Shown one piece after another: positions 33,169-45,040 of a DNA stretch of 64,000 nucleotides; position 1 is the first letter of the stretch, and every line of letters begins with the position of its first letter. Origin of the DNA: Pterois miles (lineage: Eukaryota; Chordata; Actinopteri; Perciformes; Scorpaenidae); assembly GCA_947000775.1 (NCBI GenBank), contig CAMQGK010000008.1, positions 4,110,001 to 4,174,000 on the forward strand, in the 5' to 3' direction. The notes under the pieces were generated by a model that saw nothing but the letters and a program-made list of their open reading frames with translations, did no database searches and was not told the origin of the DNA. The translations under genes and the position numbers were made by a program.

Positions 33169-34673
33169 TACATAAGAGAGAGTGTCTTTTGGACTGCCAA
33201 TAAAGGGAATAAAGTCTATTGAAGAGTCTGACAGGAGCTTATTTCTGTGGCTCAAACATAAACATCAATGCAAAATTATCAAATGTGAAAAGTTATGACT
33301 ATGAGAACCACATAAATGGGATAAACTAAGAAAAGTTTTCTGAAATTGTCGCCTGTCCGACAGTGTTTAGTTGAAGGAGATTGTGCCATCTGCAAATTCT
33401 CTCATCAAACCAATATTTGCATTTGTATGATTTCTAACTGTCAGACCTTGAGCGTGTTGAATTATGGGTAGACCACATTGTGACTATGAATGATGTTCTT
33501 CAACCGTGACTGTTCCCTTGAATATTTTTTTTTTTTTTTGCATTTATGGCTCTAATTAACATAGATGATGTGAATCTTTATCAAAGCCATGACCTCTAAA
33601 TTGCAGACACACTTTTCAAAGTCCATTATTGACGCTAGTGACTGTAGGACTTTTTACCTTTGAATGCCAGTAAACTACAGACCGGTTTATGTAGTGAACC
33701 GCTTCGGTTTAGGTCAGTTCTTTCACTGTGTGTCACAAGTGTTTCCACTTCAAAAACATATACTTTGCACTGCAGGACGGACACAAATACTTGAGGGCTG
33801 TGTTGAAATAGTCACATTACCACACTAACACACGGATTTCAAACACAAGGTCGTTCTCCTCAGAGGCAAGGAAACGGTCCTAGATTACTCTGACTATTTC
33901 TGCAATTTCCACATAGCGGGGATGAGCTCTGTCCTACTGGGCCACTGATTCTAGTGAAGCTCTGCAATTCTAAACGTTTGTGGGGTCACACACTGTTTTT
34001 AAAAGAAAACTGTTGCTTTTTACTGTCTGTATGCTTGGTGGCATAGTGAGGATTTGTGGGTCATACAGCTCAGCTAATACGATAAACGCACTCCTTTCCG
34101 CAAGCCTATGTTTTTTCCCAGAGGATGGCGGAGTAATTGTCGATGGCGACCTGCTCTTCTCTGCATCTGACCGGCTAAAACTCGTCACCTTCGTTGGTTG
34201 CGTTATTTCAGTTTAGACACGAGGAGGGAGATTGGTTAGGGTAAGAGTATCAGAATAAGTAAGTCAGAGACAAAGTTAGGCAGGTCATGACTTCAAAATA
34301 TACATTTGACAAGCATGTATATATTGATCTGGTGCAATTTAAGACCATAATTAATGAAGAATGTTGTGCTCTAGTCAACAGTTTTGTGCTCTAGTAAACA
34401 ATTAAATCATAAATACAATGGTATTGCTGGTTGATCAGAGAGAGGGTGCACTGTGCTGTGAGCACTCCATGGCCCCGGGAAGCAGCAAGGCGAAGAGTGC
34501 TTTGAAACTCATGGTCAGACCCGTGAGCCACCTTCACCCCTGGCCTTCACAAACCGACCTAGAGACGGTCGTGGCGCAGCAGAGGGTATGCACCCAGCGA
34601 GGGCCAGACCACCTGTTAAGAAGTGTGAAAGATTTTTGGGTTCTTTATGACATTGTGATGAGGTGGTTGTCAG
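33169..34673. other. Unassigned unique DNA
   Basis: No gene. A T-run lies at about 33525-33539. A plus frame of 140 codons at 34418-34840 runs into the SINE-like element and is not a gene. Confidence 0.4.
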
Positions 34674-34948
34674 ATCATCCATCCATCCATCTTCAACCCC
34701 TTGAAGGGGGAGATCCCAGCTGGCACTGGGGGAAGCGGGGTTGGCAGGTTGGCAGGTTGCCAGTCCATCGCAGGGCACATAGACAGACAACAATTCACGC
34801 TAACATTCACATCTACGGGCAATTTAGAGTCATCAATTAACCTAAACTGCATGTCTTTGGACTGTGGGAGGAAGCTGGAGGATCCGGAGAAAACCCATGG
34901 AGAACATGCAAACTCCACTCGGAAGAGCCCCAAGTCGGATTTGAACAT
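34674..34948 (-). mobile_element. SINE-like element, 5'-truncated copy
   Basis: It has the same order and orientation as 24697-25047: the ATCC run, GATCCCAGCTGGCA, GGCAATTTAGAGTCATCAAT, CTGCATGTCTTTGGA and GAGAACATGCAAACTCCAC. The tRNA-like head is missing. A small GGCAGGTT duplication occurs near 34743-34759. Confidence 0.8.
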
Positions 34949-36390
34949 GTGAATTAGGCTACTCAATGGTTGATTATTATTGGATAAAGATCCACATTAG
35001 ATGGGGGGGGGGACCAAAAGTGCTATCCACTCGTCCATGAGAAACAGACGTCCTCTCCAGGGTTACCTCCCCCGATCATAGTACACCATTAAGTTCAGTA
35101 CAATTTACTGAAGAGAGAAAATAAAGCTCTCCGACGTAACAAGTTTGCTAACAGGACAATAAAATCACGCAGTTTATCTCTACCATCGACTCTTGTCTCA
35201 TAACTGTCTGCAAAACAGTATTTACTCTGACAGAGGAGGTTAAATAAAAGTGCAACACAGTAGATTCCTCTAGTTTGGACTGTCCGGCTTCCCATCCTGT
35301 CAAAGGTCACAGCTGCTGAGAAGACTGGCTATTGGTCAATGGTGCAAATTTGCGGTTCAAAATTCACCAAAGCTGAACTCCACAGGGCACATTTGCATGA
35401 ATTACTTTCACTTTCTCCAGCTTATCTTCTTATCACAGCGTAACTGTAATGACTTTAGGCCAGCAGGTTAGTACAAGTCCCTCCCATGCATACAGCAAAT
35501 TAATTGTTAATCGTGTCCAGAGGGTCAAATAGGTACATTTAACATTTTAAATGATTATTTAGACACCTAAGAACTTCCTCACTCATAGACAGCACAACTG
35601 CTCTTACTGCCTACAACCAATATGCTAAAAATTATGCACATCTTGTGCATAATTCATGTTTGTTTCGCTCATATGAACACATATTCATCAGTCGGTATTC
35701 TTAATTTTAGCTGGATCCACATATTCACACATATAAATGTACATTGTTGTGTTCATTTGTTGTGCTTAATGTACATAACTTGTTTGGGATGCATTATTTT
35801 GCAGTTAACATTTGCTAGAGTAAGCGACTGAATCAAGACCTACAGCATGAAATAAACAAAGATTTCAAGAGCTAAGATTTCATTATAAACAGTGCTGAGG
35901 GGCTGCCTGGGGTCCGCTCAGTCCCAGACTGCTTCAGTGACAGTACTTGGGTCGGGGTGGTTCTCACTGGGATAAATAGCGAGGGGAAGATGGTTAATTG
36001 TAGCGGTTGCTCTGGGAAGTCCCCAGACAGAGGAGATAACACGAGCGCTCCACAGGGGCCTTATCAATGAGTAATGACCTTGACTGTCTTCCTTCACACA
36101 TGCTCACGGGCACAAGACCGTCCACAAGCTCGCCAGATAGAGTGACATCATCTCAGGGTAACCAAATGGATAAGTGGGCGCAGGTTTGGTGGTGAGGGGA
36201 CTGGTTGGGAGTGGTGGTTAAATTGTCCATTAGCACAGCTTGAAGACAGACTCCTGGGCTTTGGGAAGCTTGCTTCACCAGAGGGAGGCAGACGGCTCGC
36301 TATCTGTGGAAGTGGGGGGAATCATTTGTCCTAAAAGCTTTTGGGATTTTTATGGCCTGCTCTGTCTCTCCAAATAGGTCATGGGCAATG
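34949..36390. other. Unassigned unique DNA
   Basis: No gene. 35890-36300 is compositionally balanced and free of recognised repeats; it may contain conserved elements but this cannot be tested here. Confidence 0.4.
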
Positions 36391-36715
36391 GTGGAAGAAG
36401 TATTCAGATCTATGACTTAGATAAAGAGATAAAAACAGCAATACCACAGTGTAGAAATACTCTGTTACAGGTAAAAGTCCTGTATTCTTATTTACGTGAA
36501 AGTACAAAAGTGTTAGTAAAAACGTATACTTAAAGGCTCAAAAGTGAAAGTAATCATAATGCAAAAAGCAGCGTCATATACATTATATTACTGGATTATA
36601 ACTATTGATGCATTAATGTATAAACACCATGTTAACTACATTATATGCTGCTAGGTAGCTTAACCTACAACAATAAATCATAATTCGTCAGTTTATATTT
36701 TGTAATATAATTATC
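36391..36715 (+). mobile_element. Repeat R8, 5' portion
   Basis: It begins GTGGAAGAAGTATTCAGATC, then AATACCACAGTGTAGAAATA, GGTAAAAGTCCTGTATTC and ACTGGATTATAACTATTGAT. I recognise this as a very common fish repeat. Blocks recur inverted at 14879-15045. It ends where R1 copy 2 begins (36718). Confidence 0.65.
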
Positions 36716-36717
36716 AA

Positions 36718-37394
36718 TAGGACTGAGACGAATCTCCCAATTAGATACATCACGATACTTGGGTGCCAATTCAATATGTATTTCAATTTCACAAGTATTG
36801 CGATTGAATATGACGATTTATTGCATTTTTTGTTTACTTTTTTTAACATTAGACCATGGGAAAAACTTGAATCATACACTTCCAGGGACTTTTACTTTGG
36901 AAAATATCTAAATTGATAGTTAAAATGTTTGATTTTCAGCATGGATATAGTCAGAGATGCCCTGAAATCAAATATATCAGTCATTGTCAGGAATTAGTTA
37001 ATACAATTCCCTCACAAATTAGTGGTATTAGTTGGTCTTTTAATTTATAATGGATATGTAATGTTTTATACTACTGGTTATTATAATCCATCAACCTTAT
37101 TTCCATAAATGCATTTTGTATATACTGTTGATTTTGTTAACACCTTATTTTGAAAACTGTACGTAGTCACGTGTATATTTCCTCTACTTCACCAAGTCCA
37201 ATAATAGCTCTCCCCACTGGCTCCATTCTCTTTATACATGAATACATCTAACATAAATGTCAGTATATAGGCGCTCTACAGTTGTAGCGTCGGCTGATTT
37301 GAGAGTGATGGCCGACTTGATCACACGTTCAAACTCAAATGAAGCAAATATATCGATTCCGGCATCAAAAAATGTCATAACTGTAAATAAAACT
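36718..37394 (+). mobile_element. DNA-transposon-like repeat R1, copy 2
   Basis: The left end TAGGACTGAGACGAATC corresponds to TACGGCTGGGACGATAC of copy 1 at 2214. Shared blocks include ATCACGATA, GAATCATACACTTCCAGGGA, TAATGTTTTATACTA and GCATTTTGTATATAC. The 3' end is truncated or overwritten at about 37394, where RTE sequence follows. No transposase. Confidence 0.75.
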
Positions 37395-37397
37395 TCC

Positions 37398-37738
37398 TAC
37401 TCTCATCTATGGTCATGAGGGCTGACCAAAAGATCTAGATCATGGGTACAAGCGGCCGAAATAGGTTTTCTCAGGAGGGTTGAAAGGAGCCAGTTGAGGT
37501 GGTTCAGGCATCTGGTAAGGATGGGCGCCTCCCTGGGGAGGTGGTCCAGGCACGACCAGCTGGGAGGAGGCCCCGGGGAGGACCGAGGACTGGGTGGAGA
37601 GCCGCCTGGAAACGCCTCAGGATCACCCAGTCAGAGCTGGTTAATGTGGCCCAGGAAACAGAAGTTTGGGGTCTCCTGCTGGAGCCGTTGACCCCAAAAC
37701 CCGACCCCGAATCACTGAGTGAGAGTGAGTGAGACTGA
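37398..37738 (+). pseudogene. RTE-clade (Rex3-like) LINE reverse-transcriptase C-terminus, decayed
   Basis: Conceptual translation gives VMRADQKI-stop-IMGTSGRNRFS in one frame, then RWFRHLVRM near 37497-37523. After a frameshift it gives RLPGEVVQARPAGRRPRG and LVNVAQETEVWGLLLEPL. This order (a TSGRN motif, RWFGHLVRM, a RPTGRRPRGRPR-type basic stretch, W-rich C-terminus) is that of the last part of fish RTE-type LINE proteins. At least one internal stop and one frameshift are present. It ends with GAGTGAGTGAG-like repeats, perhaps a decayed short-repeat tail. The start abuts R1 copy 2, so 5' truncation or insertion into R1 is possible. Confidence 0.75.
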
Positions 37739-37841
37739 ATTGTTAAAAAAAAAAAATAATAGGTGAATATTTGTCCCCAGCCCTCGTAGCTAACATTATC
37801 AAATAAATGCTGTATAGTAAAAAGCAAAATTAGCATAAAAA

Positions 37842-38289
37842 CATTTAGCATTAACTAATATGCTCAAATCATAACATGGAAAACTCAAGCCTAACTTGAA
37901 ACAGCAGCTGTCAGTGTGCTGACTTGACTACGAATTGACCAAACTATATATAATTATCATAAAGTGGGCATGTTTGTAAAGAGGAGACTCATTGGTACCC
38001 TTAGAACCCATTTTCTTCATCAAATTTTGACATCAGAGGTCAAGGGACCCCTTTCAAAATGGCCATGATGGTTTGTCTTCACCAAAATTTTGCTTAATTT
38101 TATTTTGTTACGTTGCCTCCGTCGCGACACGCTAGTATGACATGGTTGGTACCAATGGATTCCTTAGGTTGATGCCAGTATCTTCACTCTAGCTTTAAAA
38201 AAAATATCACAAGTTGTGTGAATGCATTAAAGAAATTAGTGGCCTTAAAACAAATCGGTGTTATTACCGTGTTAACTCTGACAGCCCTA
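37842..38289 (+). mobile_element. Repeat R4, copy 3 with intact 3' terminus
   Basis: It matches the inverted copy at 54072-54774 from TATGCTCAAATCATAACATG onward and ends CTCTGACAGCCCTA, the inverted partner of TAGGGCTGTCAG seen at 12452. It is 5'-truncated. It contains CAAAATGGCCATGATGG and GTTGGTACCAATGG shared with the other copies. Confidence 0.8.
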
Positions 38290-40290
38290 GTTTAATGCAG
38301 TCACTGACAAAGCTGCTGGGCACTGATTGGTCCATAAAGGCTTCAGATCACACACAGAAACACTAAGTGATATCCACAACACAGCCCAGATCACTGATTA
38401 ATAATTTATCCTTTAATAGCAGAGATATCTTACTACTGCCAAATAATGAGCGTGGGGGTTGGGGGAGAGGCTCTGCATGCTTATACCTCCGGTATTGTTG
38501 CAATGCCGCCTTGACAGTTTTTCTCCTAACCCAGTTTCCAACTGAGTGTGTTTCACCTTGGAGCGAGCAGAGAGGCACTATTCAAATGGGGATAAAGTAG
38601 GCTGACAGTCGCTTTCCCCCACAGATATGTCCTGCTTCAAAACCTAAACATCTCTCCTTGCTCCCGGAGAATAAATAAAGAAATAAATCGCCGACAAGCC
38701 GAAGAAGAAGAAATACTAGCGCTGCTGCATACTCCGGAGGATAACAAGAATAATGCTTTCATTTGCTGCAGGGCCTCCACTCTTCACCAAGTATAGACAC
38801 GGCTTTTATGGCTGTAGTATTTCTGATTGGCATCCTAGGACAGCCATTTGAATTATTTAATAGAGCTCCCATTGCCTTAGTGGAGGGGAGAAAAAGAAAT
38901 ATGTTTGTGTTTGCATGTGTGTTTGTGTTATTGGGAGTTTCTACGACGCCTCGCTCTTTGCTTTGGCATTCTCTCAGGCTTAACTTAAGTCAAGTGTGGG
39001 GGGGTATTTTTTTAGCAAACAACTCAAATGTCACTTTTATTCCAAAGAACAGTGACAAAAAAATACATGAAACATTTCAAGAAAAACAAAAGCAACGGTT
39101 GTGCGAAGCACATGAAACTGACTTGATATTTGTGATGATTAAATGGAAAATTAAACATTGAACATGCTTCCTTGTTTCTCCCCGCAGGTGCCCAAGGGGT
39201 GAATCAGTCAATCCGAGATCACAATGTAGAACACAGAGAGGATACTGAAGGGATCTGGGCCTTGGGCTTTTAACGAACCTGATCCATTTCCTGCCACAAA
39301 AGAGGTGGAAAAAGAGGGAATGTGGGAGATGAGTTAGTCTCTGTGGTGTGTAGCTATCTCTCCCCAGAGCCTTGTGTGGGAATCTGCAGGTGTTACAAGA
39401 TCTCCAGCTCCCCCCACATCAACATCCCTCAACTCCCTTACTTTCTGTCTCTCCCTGACAGCACGTATCCAAGATTTTGAAAGACTTGAAATGAAATTAG
39501 ATAAAACCACAGCATGTCAACAAATCATATCCATTCCTGATAAATGGAACGCATTGTCACCCAACACGATAATCTCTTTTTGGGGATATTCAGCGAGTGA
39601 GGGAGGTGCAGCCTGAATGTGATGTAAATAAAAATGCACCTTGCTATCTGGAAGGACTGTTTAGATATGACCATCAACAGCTGGACACGACCCGTCTGAC
39701 CAGACCCTGTGACTGCCCCCCTTTCCCATCTCCACATCCTGTCTTTATCAGGACTGATCGCCTCAAGCCTGTCTGACCTTGGCAAGCAGATAAAACAGCA
39801 GACAGATAAGGAAGAAGGGGCCACGGCAAAGAACAGGGAGGGAATGAAGAGCAAAGAGGAGTGGCTCGCTATGCATTTTTTCCTAAACTCTGGCTGTTTG
39901 AGAACTCCAGTTTACATGGCTGGGGAAATCCTCATGGGAAGTTTTATGATAGATGAATAAGAGTACTGTACCACGGGGGAGGAGATGAAGTCTGGGATGA
40001 CCCGCTTTTGCAAATTTGGCCCCAGGGAGAAGGACGAAGAAGCCAGGAAACTTAAGCTTCTGCAGAGTGGATATCGCTGTTGAGCCCCTCAAGCGAAATT
40101 AGAGTGCTAAATTTATCATTGTGTCATATTTGGGATTATGATAACTGAAGCAAGATGCCTCGTCAGCAAGTTAGTCCTTGAGTTTATTTATTTTTTAGTT
40201 TACCAGTATTTCTTGATGATGTACCCATACAAAGACATTCCAAAGAAATCAATTCCTACCGCTATATGAACCATAAATATGCAAATGTTC
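38290..40290. other. Unassigned unique DNA
   Basis: No gene. A 132-codon plus frame at 38763-39161 and a 109-codon minus frame at 39525-39854 lack domains and splice context. 39440-39640 is repeat-free with AT-rich cores and is a weak candidate regulatory stretch. A short GAAGAA run is at 38701-38711. Confidence 0.4.
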
Positions 40291-40294
40291 TTAA

Positions 40295-40598
40295 AGAGCA
40301 CCATTACGCTTTTGTGCTTTTCCCCCTTTCCCTTAGTGTTATATAGTTTTCTGTGCATGTAAAATGTCTGCAATGTTATAAAGCACAAAGTCCACGGCAA
40401 CAGGAGTTACTCTTGCCCACAGAAACACTGCTCCTAATCTGCCTGAAACACCTCGCTTCAAGTCCCGCCTTTTCGTCTGTAACGTGGTGATGTCACCAAG
40501 TAACACACTTTGCCTAGCGGCTAGTTTGGCATGCCCTTAAACAAAGCTAGTTAGAGCAGAGCTGGGTGGAGTCTGAGGAGCTTGGTTCGGTTGACCAC
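40295..40598 (+). mobile_element. MITE R2, 3'-truncated copy
   Basis: TTAA (40291-40294) is followed by AGAGCACCATTACGC and TTTTGTGCTTTTCCCCC, then the GTGATGTCACCAAGTAACAC and GGTGGAGTCTGAGGAGC blocks of the family. It is lost after GGTTCGGTTGACCAC at about 40598. Confidence 0.8.
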
Positions 40599-42341
40599 AT
40601 ATTTTTATTCATTTTTTTCTTTTAATTTATTGATAAAAATGAGACAAATCTAAATTAAAAAGTAACCCTTAAAAATGAGAGCTAAAAACAAAGAAAAATA
40701 TTACGTGTTCTGGTCAACCAATAAACAACAAACACTGTCGCGCACTGTGCAAGAATCTCTCTTTTTCAGACGAAGCTACTTTACCTGTTGCACTACCAAG
40801 CATCATCTTGCATATCAGTAATATTTATAGTATAGTACAGTACTAATTTACCCAGTAATGTCAGCTAACAATAGCGGTTCATCGAAGGAAAGCCATACCA
40901 GACGTATGGATGAAATCCAGCCATTATCTCATGTAAATTAGATTAACAGAAACACCAAAACAGCTGGGATAAACCACAAAACCTTGCCGTCATTTATAAA
41001 AAGGTAGGCTAATGCTAACATAATACTATGAAGGGCTGTGGATGCTAACGTTACTTTCAGTTGGTCCACTTTTCTAAAACCCCAACAGTCTGAAAAATGT
41101 CAGACAGCCTATTATCCACAACAGAAGCACATGGCTAATTATTATGATGAGTCATCGTACCTTTACCTACCACGGCAAAGGCATGACCATCCTACTCTGT
41201 CTCTGGTTGGCTTACCCTGAATTTCTTACTCTAAACCTAACTAATCTCATCCCTCTTGCCTAAACCTAACCAACCAACCAATGATGGCAGTAAGTAATAA
41301 GAGGTCATGCCTTCATCAGTAGAGGAAGTGAAAGTCCGATGAAGGTCCGATGCCATGTGCTTCTGTTTATCGTGTATTTTCGGAACAATGGGTGTTGGAG
41401 CAACTGGCAGTCCTGTCTGTGGTGCTAATGTTTTAGCTACTAGCGAAACCAAAAAAGTGAACTGTATTTTAGAGAACATTGTGCGCAAAAGGTGTAGCTT
41501 TGGAATGCTATATGTAAATGCACAAATGAGAATAAAATTTCCCCAACTTAAACAAGACTAAAATGAACAAAAATGCTGTGCTGGCTGAGTGTCTGAGAAG
41601 CATTAATGGACGGACTACCTACTGAGTGGGATTTGCATGATTATTGAAGTTTTTAGCACATCCAAATGATGCTTTACTAGGACAATTGTATCAGTCAGCA
41701 GAAAAGGAGTCATTAAAAATGATGAAATGTAAATCAAGCAGAATCATAGCAGTTAAATGTTTCAGAGCAATTCTGTCTTATCGACAATTTGAAAATAGAT
41801 TTCTCTCTCTCTTATAAAGTGATAAGTGGGAGTAAAATAAAACTGTGAATGTAAAGGATTAGCCATTTGGAGGACAATGAAAAAGTAATTTCTTTTCATG
41901 TGACTGTTTTACAATTGGCTCAAATCAAACTCGATTGATTTTAGTCCTGTCTGGGTTGGTGTGATACCAAAGACACTTGTTATTATAACAGGCAGACAAA
42001 AAAGGAATCAAAACCTTTGATTATGGCCATGGATTATTAGTGACGCACAGGGATGTTTTGTTCAGGGCAGATGCTAATAACCAAACTGTGTGTCTCTCCA
42101 TGTCCCCTCTCGGACACAGACTAATGAGAAGTGACCCTTAATTGTGTTGTTCTGTTAAGGTGGCACGCCGTCAGCGAAGACTGGACCGAGTAAAGGACAG
42201 ACTTATTCACAAAAACAATCAAAACTAACTGATTGAAAAAAAAAATCTACCATCAAAATACATGTAAACTTGCCAGTCTCAGCATTCAAACTGCATGGTG
42301 TAAGATTGTTTAGCATTACATTGGTACTATCATATTGTATA
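40599..42341. other. Mostly unassigned DNA, R6 remnant at 41220-41290
   Basis: CTAAACCTAACTAATC and TGCCTAAACCTAACC at 41230-41272 resemble the tandem part of R6. The rest shows no gene or recognised repeat. Confidence 0.4.
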
Positions 42342-42618
42342 GGGGACGTTAACTATCAATCTGTTATTATATAAATAACCTTCAGAGTAGAGATACTGAG
42401 ATATGAATCAAGAAAATCAAAGGAAGCGATTGGTACCAACCATCTCATGGTAGCTTGTCGGGAAGAGCGGCAAACAAAGTTTGAGCTAAATTTTAGCAAG
42501 GAAAAACTGGCATGGCTGTCGTCATTTGACCTCTGACCTAAAGATATGTGACTGAAAAGTGTGAGAACAGAGTGAAAATTATATCTTATTAGATAAAACA
42601 TGTTGACAAACTGCATAA
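42342..42618 (-). mobile_element. Repeat R4, copy 4 (partial)
   Basis: Inverted relative to 12452: GGTACCAACCATCTCATGG, GAAAAACTGGCATGGC and GACCTCTGACCTAAAGATA are the reverse complements of the R4 blocks. Both termini are missing or decayed. Confidence 0.65.
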
Positions 42619-42761
42619 TTTGCTGTTAAATGGCAATATATCCTAACGTCTTATCGCAATACTCAGCATATCACTAAATGTTTAAAATGGCAATTACATT
42701 GTACTGCACTGTGACTTAAGTATCGTGATAATATTGAATGGTATATACCATACATATAACA

Positions 42762-43091
42762 TTGGGACAGCATGGGCACCCTGACCGTCTGCGGCTACGC
42801 AGCCCCATATGCAATAAACTGTGATGCAATGTCTGTTCTGACACCTTTCTATCGGAACCAGCACCAACCACCTTTTTCAGCAGTTTGAGCGACAGTAGCT
42901 CTTCTATTGGACTGGACAACACAGGCCAGCCTTCGCTCCTTACTTTCATCAATGAGCCTTGGCCGCCCATGACCCTGTCGCTGGTTCACCTTCCGCTGGA
43001 GACCGGGAACATCCCACAAAAGCTGCAGTTTTAGAGATGCTCTGGCCCAGTCGTCTAGCTTCACAATTTGGCCCTTGTCAAAGTCGCTCAC
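42762..43091 (-). pseudogene. Tc1-like transposase N-terminal fossil
   Basis: The minus-strand translation starts MSDFDKGQIVKLDDWARASL. It continues with GHGRPRLIDESKERRLACVV and SNRRATVAQTAEK, then after a frameshift DRKVSEQTLHHSLLHMGLRS, then after another VRVPMLS. This matches the N-terminal DNA-binding (paired-like helix-turn-helix) region of fish Tc1 transposases, where GRPRL is the hinge between the two HTH subdomains. About 110 of roughly 340 residues remain. The DDE catalytic domain is absent, so the copy is dead. There are two frameshifts, near 42855 and near 42785. Confidence 0.85.
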
Positions 43092-44127
43092 ATCCTTACG
43101 CTATATATAAACGCATACCAGACTCAGGCTCAAAGTTCACTTGTCACAGACGACACAACTTCTTCATGTAACCACAAAAGGTTTTGCCCTGTGCTGTCCA
43201 GAGGTCTGAATTAGCTTTAACAGTCTCACTGTGTCGGTGCTGTAATTGCACCGCTCTGGGATGTGTAGCCCCCTGGCTATACCACTCCGCGCCTCCATTT
43301 CCTCCCATCATGACAGCTGTATCTCAGCTCTGATTGGGCGGTTTGCTGCGAGGAGTTCCTGACCTTTCAGATGGAGCCCCGATTTGGTTGGCTGGTTTAC
43401 ATTCTGTCAAACATGAGTCTTGTGAGGCACAGGAAACTGCATCCCTCCCAGAAAATGTCAACCAGCAGTGGCACGTATTCGCTGGCACTGTACTGTGATA
43501 TTATTTTTGAAGAATCTTGGCAGAGGTTGACACATGTCTTGCGGTTGACCGGAAGAACTCAGATTTGCATTCAAAGTGCTTGTTCAAATAAACAGCATTT
43601 GATGTGGTTCATGAAGATCAGACATTTTTGACAGAGTTAGAGAACAAAGTGCACAGCTGTCGCGGCAAAAATAAAGCCAGAACATCATGGCCAGGAAGAG
43701 CGTATACCTTTAAAAGATAACTATCAACAGAGGGAAGAGATGCTGCACGGGACACTAATACCAGCAAAAGCTCCAATTAGTAAGTTAATTACTCTTGTAT
43801 TAATACTTTATTTGTGATTCATGGAACTGACTACAGGCTTGCGTTTCATTACTTTTGCTTTGGGGGGATGAGAGTCTTGCCTCAGACTGACACTGATGTG
43901 GAAAGTTGTAGGAAAGTTGTGAGAATGTGCAAACATAAGTTCAGATTGTGCTTTACTAAAGAGGACTGTAATTATTTTACCTCTGTGTTAGTGGGGGAAA
44001 TATGTTATGTGGAAGCATTTCCTTTACAAGAGCTCCTTTAAGATATACTGCTGTGCAGGAGCCATATCTTTATATCTTGTTGAAAGTAGTTTTTGCCAAA
44101 CAAGCACCGTGCACGAACGGCAATGTC
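43092..44127. other. Unassigned unique DNA
   Basis: No gene. Sequence just upstream (minus sense) of the Tc1 start may be its 5' flank, but no terminal inverted repeat was identified. Confidence 0.4.
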
Positions 44128-44214
44128 GGTCCACCACTTTGGCTCAGATTGCAACATCTTAATAACTATTGGATGGATTGCCATGAAATTTGAAACAGAC
44201 TTTGAGGGTGCCCA
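44128..44214 (+). mobile_element. Repeat R5 fragment
   Basis: AACATCTTAATAACTATTGG and ATGGATTGCCATGAAATTTG are the family's most typical words. It stops where R7 begins. Confidence 0.6.
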
Positions 44215-45040
44215 GAGGCAGAAAGCTTGCTCCGGCCGGAGGGCGGTGCCTGGTTTTAGCTAAGCTGTTTTCAACATGGCTGCCAGGTCACAAACTTTCT
44301 CATTTTACAGCTAGACAGTGCACTAAAACAGTGAGTCCCAAACTTTTTCCTGAAGGGACCCCTTTTCTGATGACTCTCGACGTAGTGGCATACTTTATGG
44401 ATATTTCATGTTACATTCATAACAATAAGGGAACAGAAAAATTGTACAATTGTACAACCCAAATAGTGAACTTAATAACTGTAGGAATTTTAATTATTAC
44501 TATTTCTGGTAAACATTGCGTCAGAAATGAGTTTTCCTGTTATTGTAGGAACTTTTAATACAATTCTTTTATGTTAAATGTTTAAACAATTATACATAAT
44601 AACAGGGTGATTTGTGTTTTCTTCTAGCTGACTCTTGGCCATTGTTGTCTGAGCTCTTTGGTTGTTATAACTGTGAAACTGTTTAACTGGAAGGCTCTGT
44701 GACTATAGCTTGTGTTCGGGTCTTCATCCCGTTTATATCGTAAATAAATAGTCCAAACTTTAAAAGTAACAATTTCATTTAGTTTACTTCACAGAAATGA
44801 TAGAAATCCTGAGAAATAAGCCATCCATATATTTTTGAAAGGCTGTCTTACATAATTAAAGTCAAGAAGGCCTTGCAACCCCACATGAAGCTTTGGCGAC
44901 CCCTAGTGGGGGTTCAAAGTTGGTAATCAGTACTAAAATATGTTTCTGAAAACATCTGAGGCAAGAAAGAGGCATTACAGTGACAGAATCTTGATTCATG
45001 TTTGATCTGCCTAGTTTGACCGTTTGATTGCGAGCTTCTC
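44215..45040 (+). mobile_element. Foldback repeat R7, copy split by a hAT insertion
   Basis: The left part, 44215-44328 (GAAAGCTTGCTCCGGCC, TTTTCAACATGGCTGCCAGG, CTCATTTTACAGCTAGACAG), and the right part, 44931 to about 45040 (TATGTTTCTGAAAACATCTG, GCATTACAGTGACAGAATC), are continuous in R7. The unbroken counterpart is the reverse complement of 60050-60124. The 602 bp between them is a separate element with its own termini. No coding capacity. Confidence 0.8.
44329..44930. mobile_element. hAT-like element inserted in R7, 8-bp TSD
   Basis: The left end is CAGTGAGTCCCAAACTTTTT, and the right end reads GGGGGTTCAAAGTTGGTAATCAG, the decayed partner of the CAGTGGTTCCCAAAC hAT terminus. The insertion duplicated CACTAAAA (44321-44328) as TACTAAAA (44931-44938): 8 bp with one mismatch, the length made by hAT transposases. 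The interior is AT-rich and has no transposase frame, so it is non-autonomous. Confidence 0.8.

Noticed and set aside
34418..34840. 140-codon plus frame
   Set aside because: Its C-terminal third is read through the SINE-like element and the rest has no domain.
38763..39161. 132-codon plus frame with hydrophobic segments
   Set aside because: No family resemblance, no exon signals and ordinary AT-rich composition.
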